A stretch of DNA of 64,000 nt from assembly GCF_003586445.1 (NCBI RefSeq), contig NZ_CP030028.1, positions 1,812,501 to 1,876,500 of the forward strand. The letters are read 5' to 3'. The position numbers and the translations under genes are program-made. Source of the stretch: Bacillus sp. Y1. Lineage in GTDB: Bacteria; Bacillota; Bacilli; Bacillales; Cytobacillaceae. Under the pieces are notes generated by a model. That model saw only the letters and a list, made by a program, of their open reading frames with translations. It was not told where the DNA came from and made no database searches. Positions 1-8,593 of the stretch are shown here, one piece after another. Numbering within the stretch: position 1 is the first letter of the stretch; each line of letters begins with the position of its first letter.

Positions 1-81
1 CTTTTTAAGAAGATTACCCCAAGTGAAGGGGCGAAAATGTTTAGAACAGAAGCGAATAATATTCTCTCGAAGAAAAACTAG
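1..81 (+). CDS. C-terminal fragment of an upstream gene
   Basis: An open frame enters from the left edge and stops at the TAG at 79-81, giving 26 residues that end in ILSKKN. The stretch ITPSEGAKMFRTEANNIL has the look of the last helix of an amidohydrolase-type enzyme (a Ser/Glu-rich turn, then a helix ending in Asn-x-x-Leu), but that is only a resemblance in pattern. A terminator hairpin follows about 30 bases later, which supports this being a real gene end. The product cannot be assigned from this much sequence. Confidence 0.5.
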   Translation, partial: LFKKITPSEGAKMFRTEANNILSKKN

Positions 82-100
82 ATCCTTTTTCCTTCATTAA

Positions 101-147
101 GGGCTCTATTGAACAAGAAATACTACTTGTTCAAGGAGTCTTTTTTG
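101..147 (+). terminator. Rho-independent terminator
   Basis: TTGAACAAG (109-117) pairs with CTTGTTCAA (126-134). A T-rich run follows at about 140-147. It closes the gene entering from the left edge. Confidence 0.75.
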
Positions 148-229
148 TTTTCAAATAAATGTCTGATTTTTAAACAAATAGGACGGAAAAATGGATTCAG
201 AATAGTTCGAATTGGTTGCATAATAAAAA

Positions 230-243
230 TGTAAACACTTACA
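230..243. promoter_or_regulatory. Candidate LacI/CcpA-type operator
   Basis: TGTAAACACTTACA has 5-base arms (TGTAA/TTACA) around ACAC and lies 31 bases before the sugar importer start at 275. It resembles a cre box (TGWAANCGNTNWCA) but has CA instead of the central CG. It could be an operator for another LacI-family protein. Binding is inferred only from symmetry and position. Confidence 0.4.
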
Positions 244-274
244 TAAAAGTGTGAGAAAAGAAGGGGGAAAAAGA

Positions 275-1576
275 ATGAAAAAGTTTTTAGTGTTAATCTT
301 TACTTTTGTTTTAGTTTTTTCCTTAGCAGCATGTAACAGTAGTTCACCTAGTAGTAATGAGTCTGAAGAACCAAAAGAAGACAATAAAGATGAAAAAGTA
401 ACTCTTCGTATTGCCTGGTGGGGTTCACAACCGCGTCATGATTACACACTTAAAATAATTGAAATGTATGAAGAAAAAAATCCAAATGTAAAAATCGAAG
501 CAGAATATGCTGCATGGGACGATTACTGGAAGAAGTTAGCTCCACAAGCTGCTGCAAATGAGCTTCCAGATATTATCCAAATGGATTTATCTTATTTCTC
601 ACAATATGCTCAAAACGGTCAAATCGCTGATCTAACTTCTTATGTTGGTAATGAAATTAACACAGCAGATATTGCTGAAAATGTTATCGATGGTGGGAAA
701 ATTGGCGACAAACTTTATGGAGTTAATGCAGGTGTAAACGTGGTTGGTTTCCATTATGACCCAGCAGGACTTCAAAAAGCTGGTGTGGATTCAATCCCTG
801 AAAATTGGACATGGGATGATTACCTGGATATCGCTGCAAAAGCGAAAGATGCAGGATTGTTTGTAGATACAAGCATGAAAGCCGATGTATTCTTTAACTA
901 CTATTTAAGAACAAAGGGTGAGTCTTTATACAGTAAAGATAGCGCTTCTTTAGGATATAAAGATGACCAATTGTTCGTCGATTTCTTTAAAATGAGATCC
1001 GATTTGATTTTGGACAAAGCAGTTCCAACTCCAGACTTTATGGCTCAACTGAAAGGGATTGAAGATGATCCTGTAGTTACACAAAATGCGATTGGTATTT
1101 GGCAATGGTCTAACCAATTCGTAGGTTTACAGCAAGTTGCGAATAGAGATCTTGCTATTGCTCCAATGCCAGGTCCTGACAGCGATAAAGGTTTATATTT
1201 AAAGCCAAGTATGTTCTGGTCTGTTGGAAATAATTCGAAAAATAAAGAAGAAGCTGCAAAGTTTATTGACTTCATGATCAACGATATTGAAGCGAATAAA
1301 TTAAATCTTGGTGACCGTGGTGTTCCTGGTTCTGCAACTGTTAAAGAAGCATTAAAGCCACTACTTTCTCCAGCACAAGTTCAAGTATTTGACTATGTTG
1401 AGTGGGCAGAAGGAAACAGCTCTGCATTTGATGGTCCAGACCCAGTAGGTGCTGGTGAAATTATCGAGACTCTTGATAGTTTAGCTGAACAAATGGCTTA
1501 TGGAAATCTAAAAGTGGAAGATGCAGCAAAGCAGTTTAGACAGCAGGCTGAAAGCGTCTTATCGCAAAACAAATAA
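275..1576 (+). CDS. Sugar ABC transporter substrate-binding lipoprotein (family 1)
   Basis: This is the extracellular solute receptor of a carbohydrate ABC importer of the UgpB/MsmE type. The first 20 residues form a lipoprotein signal ending in the lipobox LAAC, so mature Cys20 should be lipid-anchored. A Ser/Glu-rich linker follows and then the two-lobed binding fold (for example LRIAWWGSQPRHDYT and LPDIIQMDLSYF). Start 275 is chosen over 251 because AAGGGGG sits just before it and the signal peptide begins there; the protein is then 433 residues. It is the first gene of an operon with two permeases (1667, 2629), a YesL-like gene (3592) and an esterase (4304). No ATPase is encoded here, so a shared MsmX-type ATPase is likely. 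The substrate is unknown; a plant-derived oligosaccharide is a reasonable guess from the neighbours. Confidence 0.9.
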   Translation: MKKFLVLIFTFVLVFSLAACNSSSPSSNESEEPKEDNKDEKVTLRIAWWGSQPRHDYTLKIIEMYEEKNPNVKIEAEYAAWDDYWKKLAPQAAANELPDIIQMDLSYFSQYAQNGQIADLTSYVGNEINTADIAENVIDGGKIGDKLYGVNAGVNVVGFHYDPAGLQKAGVDSIPENWTWDDYLDIAAKAKDAGLFVDTSMKADVFFNYYLRTKGESLYSKDSASLGYKDDQLFVDFFKMRSDLILDKAVPTPDFMAQLKGIEDDPVVTQNAIGIWQWSNQFVGLQQVANRDLAIAPMPGPDSDKGLYLKPSMFWSVGNNSKNKEEAAKFIDFMINDIEANKLNLGDRGVPGSATVKEALKPLLSPAQVQVFDYVEWAEGNSSAFDGPDPVGAGEIIETLDSLAEQMAYGNLKVEDAAKQFRQQAESVLSQNK

Positions 1577-1666
1577 AAATTTCCAAAGATAGCTGATCAC
1601 CTTTTCGATCAGCTATCGCCCTTTCATCTTATGGAAACGAGGTCAAAGAATTAAGGAGATGAACCA

Positions 1667-2626
1667 ATGAGTACACCTGTGATAAAGGGAAATGCAAAAG
1701 CAGATCTTCCAATCCGTTCTATAAGCAAAAGAAGCCGTATCATCAAGGAAAACTTGACAGGTTATGCGTTTATTAGCCCTTTTGTTATTGGATTCCTTGC
1801 TTTTACATTCATTCCAATCGTTGCATCTTTATATTTATCATTTACAAACTATAACCTATTTGCACCACCCAAATGGATAGGATTAGACAACTACATAAAA
1901 ATGTTTACAGGCGATCCCCGCTATTGGCAATCGTTAAAAGTGACACTTATTTATGTGTTTGCTGGGGTTCCTTTACGACTCGCATTCGCATTGTTAATTG
2001 CCATGATGTTAAACACCGCTTCTAAAGCAGTAGGACTATATCGCTCATTGTTCTATTTACCGTCTCTAATAGGAGGCAGTGTCGCTGTTGCCATTATGTG
2101 GCGTAATGTGTTCGGTGATATTGGTATTGTTAATATTTTACTAGAATTAATTGGAATCCCAACCGTAAGATGGTTTGGTAACCCTACAGCGGCATTATGG
2201 ATGCTTATCTTCTTATCTGTATGGCAATTTGGTTCTTCGATGTTAATCTTCTTAGCGGGATTAAAAGGTATTCCAAAGAGTTACTATGAAGCAGCAAGCG
2301 TGGACGGAGCAAATGGAGTTCAAAAATTCTTTAAAATCACTCTTCCAATGCTAAGCCCAGTTATCTTATTCAATACGGTCATGCAGACGATTGCTGCATT
2401 TATGACGTTTGTTCCAGCCTTTATTATTTCAAAAGGTACCGGGGGACCGTTAGACGGTACACTTCTGTATTCTCTATATCTATTCATTCAAGGGTTCGAG
2501 TTCTTTAATATGGGTTATGCTTCCGCAATGGCATGGGTCATGCTCATTATTGTGGGTATATTAACAGCGGTCATCTTTAGTACTTCAAAATACTGGGTTC
2601 ACTATGAATCAGAAGGAGGCAGATAA
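1667..2626 (+). CDS. Sugar ABC transporter permease, UgpA/LacF type
   Basis: This is one of two membrane subunits that form the sugar channel with the product of 2629. The 319-residue protein has a cytoplasmic N-terminus, a first membrane helix at about residues 35-57 ([20 protein letters not shown]) and five further hydrophobic segments. The EAA loop that docks on the ATPase is visible as [20 protein letters not shown] followed by LPMLSP. A clear AAGGAG lies before the ATG. It starts 90 bases after the binding protein and the next permease begins 2 bases after its stop, so the two permeases are probably translationally coupled. Confidence 0.92.
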   Translation: MSTPVIKGNAKADLPIRSISKRSRIIKENLTGYAFISPFVIGFLAFTFIPIVASLYLSFTNYNLFAPPKWIGLDNYIKMFTGDPRYWQSLKVTLIYVFAGVPLRLAFALLIAMMLNTASKAVGLYRSLFYLPSLIGGSVAVAIMWRNVFGDIGIVNILLELIGIPTVRWFGNPTAALWMLIFLSVWQFGSSMLIFLAGLKGIPKSYYEAASVDGANGVQKFFKITLPMLSPVILFNTVMQTIAAFMTFVPAFIISKGTGGPLDGTLLYSLYLFIQGFEFFNMGYASAMAWVMLIIVGILTAVIFSTSKYWVHYESEGGR

Positions 2627-2628
2627 TC

Positions 2629-3474
2629 ATGACATCGAAGTTAAAGTCACCAAGATGGTGGATCTATCACATACTTGTCGGCGGATTTGCTATATTAATG
2701 CTGTATCCAGTTATTTGGCTCCTCATGAGTTCCTTTAAACCTAGTGATACAATCTTTATTACTGCGAAATCACTCATCCCAGATCCTTGGATTTGGACCA
2801 ACTTTGCAGAAGGGTGGAAAGGGATTGGCGGCAATTCCTTTGGGGTGTTTATTAAAAACACAGCCATTCTGGTGGTTATTACACTAATTGGACAAGTAAT
2901 ATCCTCTGCCTTTATTGCCTTTGGATTTGCACGATTACAGTTTAAAGGAAAAGCACTTTGGTTTGGGATCATGATGGTTACCTTAATGCTTCCACACGAT
3001 GTGTTAATGGTTCCTCAATATATTATTTTCTCGAAGCTTGGTTGGCTTAACTCCATTAAGCCACTCGCTATCCCAGCATACTTTGGACATCCGTTCTTTA
3101 TTTTCCTCCTAGTACAATTTATTAGGACGATACCGAGAGAGTTAGATGAAGCAGCGATTATCGATGGATGCGGCACCTTTAAAATATTTACAAAGATTAT
3201 TTTGCCATTAATTAAACCAGCATTAGCTACGGCATCGATTTTCTCATTCTATTGGACTTGGGAATCCTTATTAGGACCAGTGTTATATTTAAATAGCCCG
3301 TCAAAGTATACTGTTTCCATGGCATTAAATATGTTCCTGAGTAATGAAACAGTTTCTAACTGGGGCTCCATGTTTGCGATGTCGGTTGTTACGTTAATTC
3401 CTGTTTTCGTTATCTTCTTCCTGTTTCAACGCCATGTTGTGGAAGGAATCAGTACGAGTGGACTTAAAGGCTAA
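2629..3474 (+). CDS. Sugar ABC transporter permease, UgpE/LacG type
   Basis: This is the second permease of the importer, 281 residues with about six membrane helices. The family's EAA loop reads [20 protein letters not shown] and is followed by [16 protein letters not shown] lies at the end of the preceding gene and serves as ribosome binding site. Length and helix layout are normal for the family. The operon carries no ATP-binding subunit. Confidence 0.92.
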   Translation: MTSKLKSPRWWIYHILVGGFAILMLYPVIWLLMSSFKPSDTIFITAKSLIPDPWIWTNFAEGWKGIGGNSFGVFIKNTAILVVITLIGQVISSAFIAFGFARLQFKGKALWFGIMMVTLMLPHDVLMVPQYIIFSKLGWLNSIKPLAIPAYFGHPFFIFLLVQFIRTIPRELDEAAIIDGCGTFKIFTKIILPLIKPALATASIFSFYWTWESLLGPVLYLNSPSKYTVSMALNMFLSNETVSNWGSMFAMSVVTLIPVFVIFFLFQRHVVEGISTSGLKG

Positions 3475-3591
3475 TAGGTACATCCAATTCTGTAATTTTC
3501 CTTATGTCTTTGCCGCATCTTAAATGGAAGTGTAAGCAAAACCGAAGTGGTAAAGACATATATAGTTTTAGGAAATGAGGAGGGAAGAGAA

Positions 3592-4230
3592 ATGGAAACT
3601 TCTGCTTTTATGGGCGGTTTTTATAAACTATTGGAATGGATATCAAGACTGGCTTTCTTAAACATACTTTGGATTTCATTTTCCTTATTAGGACTTATCC
3701 TTTTTGGTTTTTTTCCAGCAACAGTGGCTATGTATTCGGTTGTTCGAAAGTGGATGTATGGAAAAGAAGATGTATCTATATTTAGGACCTTCTGGACTGC
3801 ATATAAACAGGAGTTCGTAAAAAGTAATCTTCTCGGATTGATTATTTTTACGATCGGAGTCATTTTGTATATCGATTTTCACTTTGTAATTCAAGCAACG
3901 AATAGCTTCGTGTCGATCCTTTATATTCCATTTTTATTAATTTCTTTTATCTTAGTTTGTATGGTGTTTTATATTTTTCCAATGTTTGTACATTATGATA
4001 TGAAAATTAGTCAGGTGATTAAGAATTCATTTTTTGTGATGATTATGAATCCTATTTCAACCTTTTACATGTTAATTGGTAGTTTTGGTATTTGTTTTGC
4101 GCTATCTTATGCACCGCCAATCTGTATCCTTTATAGCGGAAATCTGCTCGCTCTATTTATCATGAAACCTGCAACCTTGGCCTTTGAGAAAATAGAACAA
4201 AAATCAAAATTACTACTACAAGGACAGTAA
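3592..4230 (+). CDS. YesL-like membrane protein (DUF624)
   Basis: This 212-residue integral membrane protein has about five hydrophobic segments and resembles the YesL/DUF624 family. Such genes are commonly found next to sugar ABC importers and glycan-degrading enzymes in Bacillus; their biochemical role is not established. The start at 3592 is preferred to the upstream in-frame ATG at 3547 because GAGGAGGG lies just before it and the family begins with a short polar stretch before the first helix (KLLEWISRLAFLNILWISF). It ends just before a terminator, so it is probably the last gene read strongly from the importer promoter. Confidence 0.75.
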   Translation: METSAFMGGFYKLLEWISRLAFLNILWISFSLLGLILFGFFPATVAMYSVVRKWMYGKEDVSIFRTFWTAYKQEFVKSNLLGLIIFTIGVILYIDFHFVIQATNSFVSILYIPFLLISFILVCMVFYIFPMFVHYDMKISQVIKNSFFVMIMNPISTFYMLIGSFGICFALSYAPPICILYSGNLLALFIMKPATLAFEKIEQKSKLLLQGQ

Positions 4231-4231
4231 A

Positions 4232-4268
4232 ATCCGGGCTCTCAGTTTATTGAGACCCGTTTTTTAAT
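4232..4268 (+). terminator. Rho-independent terminator after the YesL-like gene
   Basis: CGGGCTCTCA pairs with TGAGACCCG around a short loop and is followed by TTTTTT. It separates the importer operon from the esterase at 4304, which may therefore be expressed by readthrough or from its own promoter. Confidence 0.75.
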
Positions 4269-4303
4269 GACTTGCCTAAACCATTCAGGGAGAAGGGAAT
4301 GTA

Positions 4304-5104
4304 ATGGAGAAAGATGTTTCAAAACAAGTACTACTATGGAAATCAACAAACATCAAAGATGATGATAGAGATGATTCTCCTAATATAGAACTGTTTTTAT
4401 TAGACGGGGAAGGCTCCCATCCAGTCATGATTATAGCACCGGGAGGAGGCTACTCTCATCGAGCAAGCCATGAGGCTTATCCTGTTGCTAATTGGCTCAA
4501 TTCAATAGGTATTTCTGCCATTGTTCTTAATTATCGTGTCGCCCCTCATAAACATCCACTTCCACTTCATGATGCTCAAAGGGCGATTCGAATGGTAAGA
4601 TACCATTCTACTAATTGGAGGATCGATCCAAACCGGGTAGGGATATTAGGATTTTCTGCCGGAGGACATTTGGCATCCACCGCAGGAACACATTTTGACT
4701 TAGGAAATCCAGTGGCCGAAGACCCTATAGAACGGATTAGCTGTCGGCCTGATGTCACGGTTCTTTGTTATCCGGTGATCACAATGGGAGAATCGACTCA
4801 TGCGGGAAGCATGCATAACTTATTGGGGGGAAATTCAAGTGAAGAACTGATTTATCTGTTATCCAATGAGTTACATATTAATGAACATACACCGCCAGCA
4901 TTCCTCTGGCATACAGCTGATGATGCATCAGTAGACGTGGAGAACAGTTTCCTCTATGCAAAAGGGTTAAGGAGAAATTCCGTTCCTCTTGAACTACATG
5001 TATTTGAAAGTGGTCGACATGGATTAGGGTTAGCGGAGGATCATCCAGAAGTAAAAGTTTGGCCAAATCTTTGTGAAAAATGGCTAAGAAAAAGGGGATT
5101 TTAA
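4304..5104 (+). CDS. Alpha/beta hydrolase, acetyl-esterase-like
   Basis: This cytoplasmic serine esterase of 266 residues resembles the Aes/BD-FAE group that removes acetyl or feruloyl groups from plant sugars. The oxyanion motif is PGGGYSHRA, the nucleophile elbow is GFSAGGHLA, and Asp and His candidates lie in TADDASVDVEN and ESGRHGLGLA. There is no signal peptide, so its substrate would be an imported, esterified sugar. The ATG is preceded by GGGAGAAGGG. It lies just after a sugar importer, which fits a role in de-esterifying imported oligosaccharides. The exact substrate is unknown. Confidence 0.82.
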   Translation: MEKDVSKQVLLWKSTNIKDDDRDDSPNIELFLLDGEGSHPVMIIAPGGGYSHRASHEAYPVANWLNSIGISAIVLNYRVAPHKHPLPLHDAQRAIRMVRYHSTNWRIDPNRVGILGFSAGGHLASTAGTHFDLGNPVAEDPIERISCRPDVTVLCYPVITMGESTHAGSMHNLLGGNSSEELIYLLSNELHINEHTPPAFLWHTADDASVDVENSFLYAKGLRRNSVPLELHVFESGRHGLGLAEDHPEVKVWPNLCEKWLRKRGF

Positions 5105-5145
5105 AACTTAATTGTAATTTACTAGACGAGGAGGGTGGACATACG

Positions 5146-5184
5146 ATGCTTTTAAAACTATTTACGGCGAATTTGGCAAACTAG
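5146..5184 (+). other. Mini-ORF or remnant after the esterase gene
   Basis: A strong site (GAGGAGGG) precedes an ATG that opens only a 12-codon frame (MLLKLFTANLAN) before a stop. An overlapping frame encodes YDAFKTIYGEFGKLVVEK up to the stop at about 5199, which reads like real protein. Together they suggest the ends of a gene lost by deletion or frameshift, although a leader peptide is possible. No function can be given. Confidence 0.3.
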
Positions 5185-5200
5185 TTGTAGAAAAGTGAAA

Positions 5201-5240
5201 GAAAAAACTGTGTACCAAATATGGTTAACACAGTTTTTTC
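5201..5240. terminator. Bidirectional terminator between convergent genes
   Basis: GAAAAAACTGTGT (5201-5213) pairs with ACACAGTTTTTTC (5228-5240), and the inner bases ACCA/TGGT extend the stem. A/T runs on both sides let it serve the plus-strand esterase region and the minus-strand UPF0210 gene. Confidence 0.85.
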
Positions 5241-5254
5241 TTCATTCTAGAAAA

Positions 5255-6616
5255 TTAATTAATCAGTGCTTGTAGGGGTGCGGGAATTCTTCCGCCACGA
5301 TTAATCATTTTTTGTGAGCTGAATGGATTTACACCCATAACCGGTGCTCTCCCAAGAAGTCCTCCAAATTCAACCATTTCTCCTTCTTGTTTTCCAGGCA
5401 CAGGGATAACCCTTACTGCTGTTGTTTTTTTGTTAATCATTCCGATGGCCGCTTCATCTGCAATCATTGCGGATAGGGTAGCAGGGGTAACATCTCCTGT
5501 TATAGCAATCATATCAAGGCCGACTGAACAGACGCATGTCATTGCTTCAAGCTTTGATAAACTTAAAGAACCGTCGATAATTCCTCGAATCATTCCATTA
5601 TCTTCACTGACCGGAATAAAAGCACCGCTTAATCCACCAACATAAGAACTGGCCATGGCTCCACCTTTTTTCACCGCATCATTCATAAGGGCCAAGGCTG
5701 CGATCGTTCCATGCGTACCCACGCGCTCAAGACCAATTTCCTCTAATATTTCTGCAACACTATCATTAATGGCGTTGGTCGGAGCCAAAGAGAGGTCCAT
5801 AATTCCAAACGGAATATCGAGACGCTTGGCTACCACTCTACCAATAAGCTCACCTGCACGTGTAATTTTGAACGCTGTTTTTTTGATAATATCAGATACT
5901 TCGCCAAGGTCAGCTTGTGGGTGTTTTTTTAACGCGTTCAATACGACGCCAGGGCCGCTAACTCCAACGTTAATAACAGCTTCGCCTTCTCCAGCTCCAT
6001 GAAAAGCTCCTGCCATAAATGGATTATCTTCAACTGGATTACAAAATACGACGAGTTTAGCACAAGCGATACCATTTTGATCTTTTGTTCGCTCAGCTGC
6101 TTCTTTAATGACATAACCTAATTGCCTTACCGCATCCATATTGATACCGGTGCGAGTGGTGGCGACTGAAACTGAGGAGCAAACGCGCTCCGTTACACTA
6201 AGTGCTTCTGGCAAGGCTTTAAGTAAGGTTTCATCACCTCTAGAAAATCCTTTGTGAACAAGGGCAGAGAATCCTCCGATAAAATCTACACCTAATTGCT
6301 TTGCGGCTAGGTCAAGAGTTTTTGCAAGCTCCACGGTTTGTTCAACGGTTGCACTTCCTAGGATTTCAGCAATCGGGGAAATAGATATACGCTTATTAAT
6401 AATCGGAACGCCAAATTCCTTTTCTGCTTCTTCTGCTATTTTCGTTAAATCCTTAGCATAATTAGTTATTTTATGAAATACATTTTGCTGCATTTTATGG
6501 AAATCGGAATCCGCACAATCACGGAGACTGATTCCCATTGTTACTGTTCGGATATCAAGGTTTTCCATTTGAACCATTCGTATGGTTTGAAGGATTTCAT
6601 CCATTGCAATTGTCAT
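5255..6616 (-). CDS. UPF0210 / DUF711 family protein
   Basis: This 453-residue protein closely follows the UPF0210 (DUF711, PFL-like) family. The diagnostic N-terminus reads [20 protein letters not shown] and GISLRDCAD, and later come the glycine-rich [20 protein letters not shown] and [12 protein letters not shown]. The family resembles part of the pyruvate-formate-lyase fold, but its reaction is unknown. AGGTGG lies about 11 bases before the ATG. The ACT-domain gene is 17 bases upstream, a pairing conserved in many Firmicutes. Both genes lie behind a glycine riboswitch, so the function may be tied to glycine or one-carbon metabolism. Confidence 0.9.
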   Translation of the reverse strand: MTIAMDEILQTIRMVQMENLDIRTVTMGISLRDCADSDFHKMQQNVFHKITNYAKDLTKIAEEAEKEFGVPIINKRISISPIAEILGSATVEQTVELAKTLDLAAKQLGVDFIGGFSALVHKGFSRGDETLLKALPEALSVTERVCSSVSVATTRTGINMDAVRQLGYVIKEAAERTKDQNGIACAKLVVFCNPVEDNPFMAGAFHGAGEGEAVINVGVSGPGVVLNALKKHPQADLGEVSDIIKKTAFKITRAGELIGRVVAKRLDIPFGIMDLSLAPTNAINDSVAEILEEIGLERVGTHGTIAALALMNDAVKKGGAMASSYVGGLSGAFIPVSEDNGMIRGIIDGSLSLSKLEAMTCVCSVGLDMIAITGDVTPATLSAMIADEAAIGMINKKTTAVRVIPVPGKQEGEMVEFGGLLGRAPVMGVNPFSSQKMINRGGRIPAPLQALIN

Positions 6617-6633
6617 ATACAGTCACCACCTAA

Positions 6634-6909
6634 CTATATTCTGTGCATCGCTTGAAAAATCTCTTCAAGCTGAATGTTTATTTTTAAGTCCATTTCCTCT
6701 CCAACTAAATCCAGTTGGTCACGGAGTTTTGACAAATTTTCATTTCCGGTCACGTCAATAATCATCATCATGGTAAAAAAGTCTTGTAAAATGGTTTGGC
6801 TGATATCCAAAATATTCATATTATTTTCAGCGAGAATAGTTGTCACTTTTGATATAATGCCAACCTTGTCCTTTCCAATCACACTTACCACTGCACGTCT
6901 TCTTTCCAT
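6634..6909 (-). CDS. ACT-domain protein, UPF0237 family
   Basis: This 91-residue protein consists of a single ACT domain, a small ligand-binding fold that usually senses amino acids. The segment VVSVIGKDKVGIISKVTTIL followed by AENNMNILDISQT carries the Gly-containing loop typical of ACT ligand sites. The start at 6909 is set by GAGGTGG just upstream. The longer open frame reaching to 7104 is rejected because it would run through the riboswitch and its terminator. It is co-transcribed with the UPF0210 gene and is probably its regulatory partner. Confidence 0.88.
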   Translation of the reverse strand: MERRRAVVSVIGKDKVGIISKVTTILAENNMNILDISQTILQDFFTMMMIIDVTGNENLSKLRDQLDLVGEEMDLKINIQLEEIFQAMHRI

Positions 6910-6935
6910 TCGTTCCACCTCATTATTTTTTTGAA

Positions 6936-6964
6936 ATAAAAAAAGATTGGAGTATCTCCAATCT
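6936..6964 (-). terminator. Riboswitch expression-platform terminator
   Basis: On the minus strand AGATTGGAG and CTCCAATCT form a perfect 9-base stem with a 3-base loop, followed by a U-rich run. It lies between the glycine aptamer and the ACT-domain start. It is the likely on/off element of the riboswitch. Confidence 0.88.
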
Positions 6965-6971
6965 CGGGTAA

Positions 6972-7105
6972 GAAGAGTGTGCAAAATATTATTATGCAAA
7001 CATTCTCTTCTGTCCTTTTGCCTGAGATTGTGAATCCTTCGGCGCCGTATACATACGGTCTCTCCAGAAGCTGCTCCGGTAATAGTTTGATCCACTACCA
7101 TCATG
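6972..7105 (-). ncRNA. Glycine riboswitch (gcvT-type aptamer)
   Basis: Read on the minus strand, the region carries the conserved blocks of a glycine aptamer in the right order: GGAGAGACC (complement of 7057-7065), GGCGCCGAAGG (7036-7046) and CTCAGGCAAAAGGACAG (about 7010-7027). A further hairpin (AGAAGAG...CTCTTCT, about 6971-7011) and an intrinsic terminator follow. Only one aptamer is evident, so this would be a singlet rather than a tandem riboswitch. It should control the ACT-domain/UPF0210 operon by transcription termination. Whether glycine turns it on or off cannot be read with certainty. Confidence 0.92.
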
Positions 7106-7217
7106 GCGGCTGTATTGAATTAAGTAAGATATTATCAATAAATAATAATTCAGTCAATTAAAATTTGTGAAAAATAAAAAAAGACCATTGCGATTTTGAC
7201 TTTTCTGAAAATTGTTA

Positions 7218-7246
7218 TTGAAAAATGGTAAAAAAGAACATATAAT
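7218..7246 (+). promoter_or_regulatory. Sigma-A promoter of the ribose-type importer
   Basis: TTGAAA (7218-7223), a 17-base spacer and TATAAT (7241-7246) give a near-consensus promoter. Transcription should begin near 7253, leaving a leader of about 345 bases before the binding-protein gene at 7597. Confidence 0.75.
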
Positions 7247-7256
7247 CAAAAGTGAG

Positions 7257-7286
7257 CATAAACGAGCAAAAACGTTCACGTTTATG
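7257..7286. promoter_or_regulatory. Candidate operator, 8-base inverted repeat
   Basis: CATAAACG (7257-7264) is repeated in inverse as CGTTTATG (7279-7286), just downstream of the predicted start site. AACGTTCACGTT-like sequence lies inside. The position suits a repressor, perhaps a LacI/RbsR type. No regulator gene is adjacent. Confidence 0.5.
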
Positions 7287-7305
7287 AATGAATGTAACCG
7301 ATTTA

Positions 7306-7319
7306 TGAAAGCGCTCTAT
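7306..7319. promoter_or_regulatory. Partial cre (CcpA) box
   Basis: TGAAAGCGCTCTAT keeps the left half and centre of the cre consensus but loses the right end. It lies in the early leader of the ribose-type importer, where CcpA roadblock sites are common. Confidence 0.4.
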
Positions 7320-7348
7320 TTTTGGAGGTGAGGCTTATACATAATAAA

Positions 7349-7495
7349 GGAAAATCTACTAGATACTGAATTTCTATTTTCCTGTAACAAAAAAGGCAAG
7401 AAAAAAGTACGATTCAGGGGGACCCACGGCCAAATGGAAAAAACCCCTAAATCATACCTCTATTTGAGTATGCCTAAAATTCTTTAGAATTTTAG
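7349..7495. other. Structured leader: three inverted repeats, possible minus-strand sRNA
   Basis: Three potential stems lie in the untranslated leader. The first is GGAAAAT with ATTTTCC (about 7349-7380). The second is GTACGATTCAGGGG (7407-7420) with CCCCTAAATCATAC (7444-7457). The third is CTAAAATTC with GAATTTTAG (7474-7495). In the second, both mismatches are C-A on the plus strand but G-U on the minus strand, and an A-run on its left gives a U-run there. It therefore looks like a minus-strand terminator or small RNA. It matches no riboswitch class I recognise. Confidence 0.4.
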
Positions 7496-7596
7496 AACTC
7501 ATTTTTATGGTATGGCAAAACAAACTTTTTTTCAAGATTTGTATTTTTAAAAACAACTATTATTCTAGGAAATTATTATTTGGAGGTTTTTATACC

Positions 7597-8568
7597 ATGA
7601 AAATCATGAAGAGATTCCACATTATACTATTCGTATTACTCTTAACTTTATTAAATGCTTGTAGCAGTGGAGAGAGCTCTTCTACCAATGCTACGGATGA
7701 AAATAATACTGATGATAAAGAAAAACAACTTAAGATCGGGTTGACCGTTCCAACTTTAGGGAATCCATTCTTCGTAGCAATGTCCAAAGGGGCTGAAGAA
7801 GTTGCTGCTAAGTATGATGCTGAAGTCATTACAGTGAGTGCAGATCATGATCTGGCAAAGCAAACGGCTCAAATTGAAGACTTTATTACAAAGAAAGTGG
7901 ATCTCATTTTGCTAAGTCCATTTGATTCGGCTGGGATTGCAGGTGCAGTTAGTCAAGCAAAAGCAGCTGGGATTCCGGTTGTCGCTCTTGACGGTTTTGC
8001 AGAAGGTGGTATCGACTCAGTTGTAATGTCAGATAATGTTCAAGCGGGGAGATTAGCTGCCGAGTACCTAGTAGAACAATTGAATGAAAAAGGAAATATT
8101 GTCATTATTGATGGACCTCCTGTATCAGCTGTCACAGATCGAATTAAGGGCTTTAATGAAGTGATAAGCAAATATCCTGACATTAAAGTGGTTGCTAATC
8201 AGAACGGTGAAGGTAACCGTGAGAAGGCGCTTACTGTAATGGAAGGAATATTATCCGCAAATAAGAAAATTGATGCCGTTTTTACCATTAATGATGAAGA
8301 AGCTGTCGGAGTACAAATTGCTCAAGAACAAGCTGGTAGAGAAGATGAGTTCTTTCTCGTAAGTGTTGATGGTGCTCCTGCTGCAGTTGATGCACTGAAT
8401 AAAGGTGGTAGCTTTGCAGGTACTTCAGCACAGTTCCCTAATCAAATGGTGATTGATGGTGTAGCTTTAGCATTAAAAATAATAGATGGAGAGAAAGTAG
8501 ACTCAGAAGTTCTTATCCCTACGGAATTCATTACTCAAGAAAACGTTGATTCATATAGTGGGTGGTAA
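7597..8568 (+). CDS. Ribose-type ABC transporter substrate-binding lipoprotein
   Basis: This is a periplasmic-binding-protein-4 (RbsB-like) sugar receptor. The start at 7597 is supported by TTGGAGG and by the signal peptide starting there. The lipobox LLNAC puts the lipid-bearing Cys at residue 22 of 323. The fold is recognisable from IGLTVPTLGNPFFVAMSKGA, the repeated hydrophobic strands (VDLILLSPFD, GIPVVALDG) and NDEEAVGVQIA. It heads an operon with an ATPase (8656) and a permease (10209). The sugar is not known. No kinase, rbsD or isomerase lies nearby, so ribose itself is not assured. Confidence 0.9.
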   Translation: MKIMKRFHIILFVLLLTLLNACSSGESSSTNATDENNTDDKEKQLKIGLTVPTLGNPFFVAMSKGAEEVAAKYDAEVITVSADHDLAKQTAQIEDFITKKVDLILLSPFDSAGIAGAVSQAKAAGIPVVALDGFAEGGIDSVVMSDNVQAGRLAAEYLVEQLNEKGNIVIIDGPPVSAVTDRIKGFNEVISKYPDIKVVANQNGEGNREKALTVMEGILSANKKIDAVFTINDEEAVGVQIAQEQAGREDEFFLVSVDGAPAAVDALNKGGSFAGTSAQFPNQMVIDGVALALKIIDGEKVDSEVLIPTEFITQENVDSYSGW

Positions 8569-8593
8569 TCAGTACCCCTCGCAATGAAAAGAT

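Noticed and set aside
5655..6002. 115-codon plus-strand open frame inside the UPF0210 gene
   Set aside because: It is antisense to a well-conserved family protein, has no ribosome site, and its composition is that of a shadow frame.
6910..7104. N-terminal extension of the ACT-domain protein
   Set aside because: The extension would translate the glycine riboswitch and its terminator; the family start and GAGGTGG support 6909.
6972..7160. Tandem glycine riboswitch
   Set aside because: Only one set of aptamer blocks is visible; sequence upstream on the minus strand lacks a second GGAGAGACC/AGGCAAAAGGACAG set.
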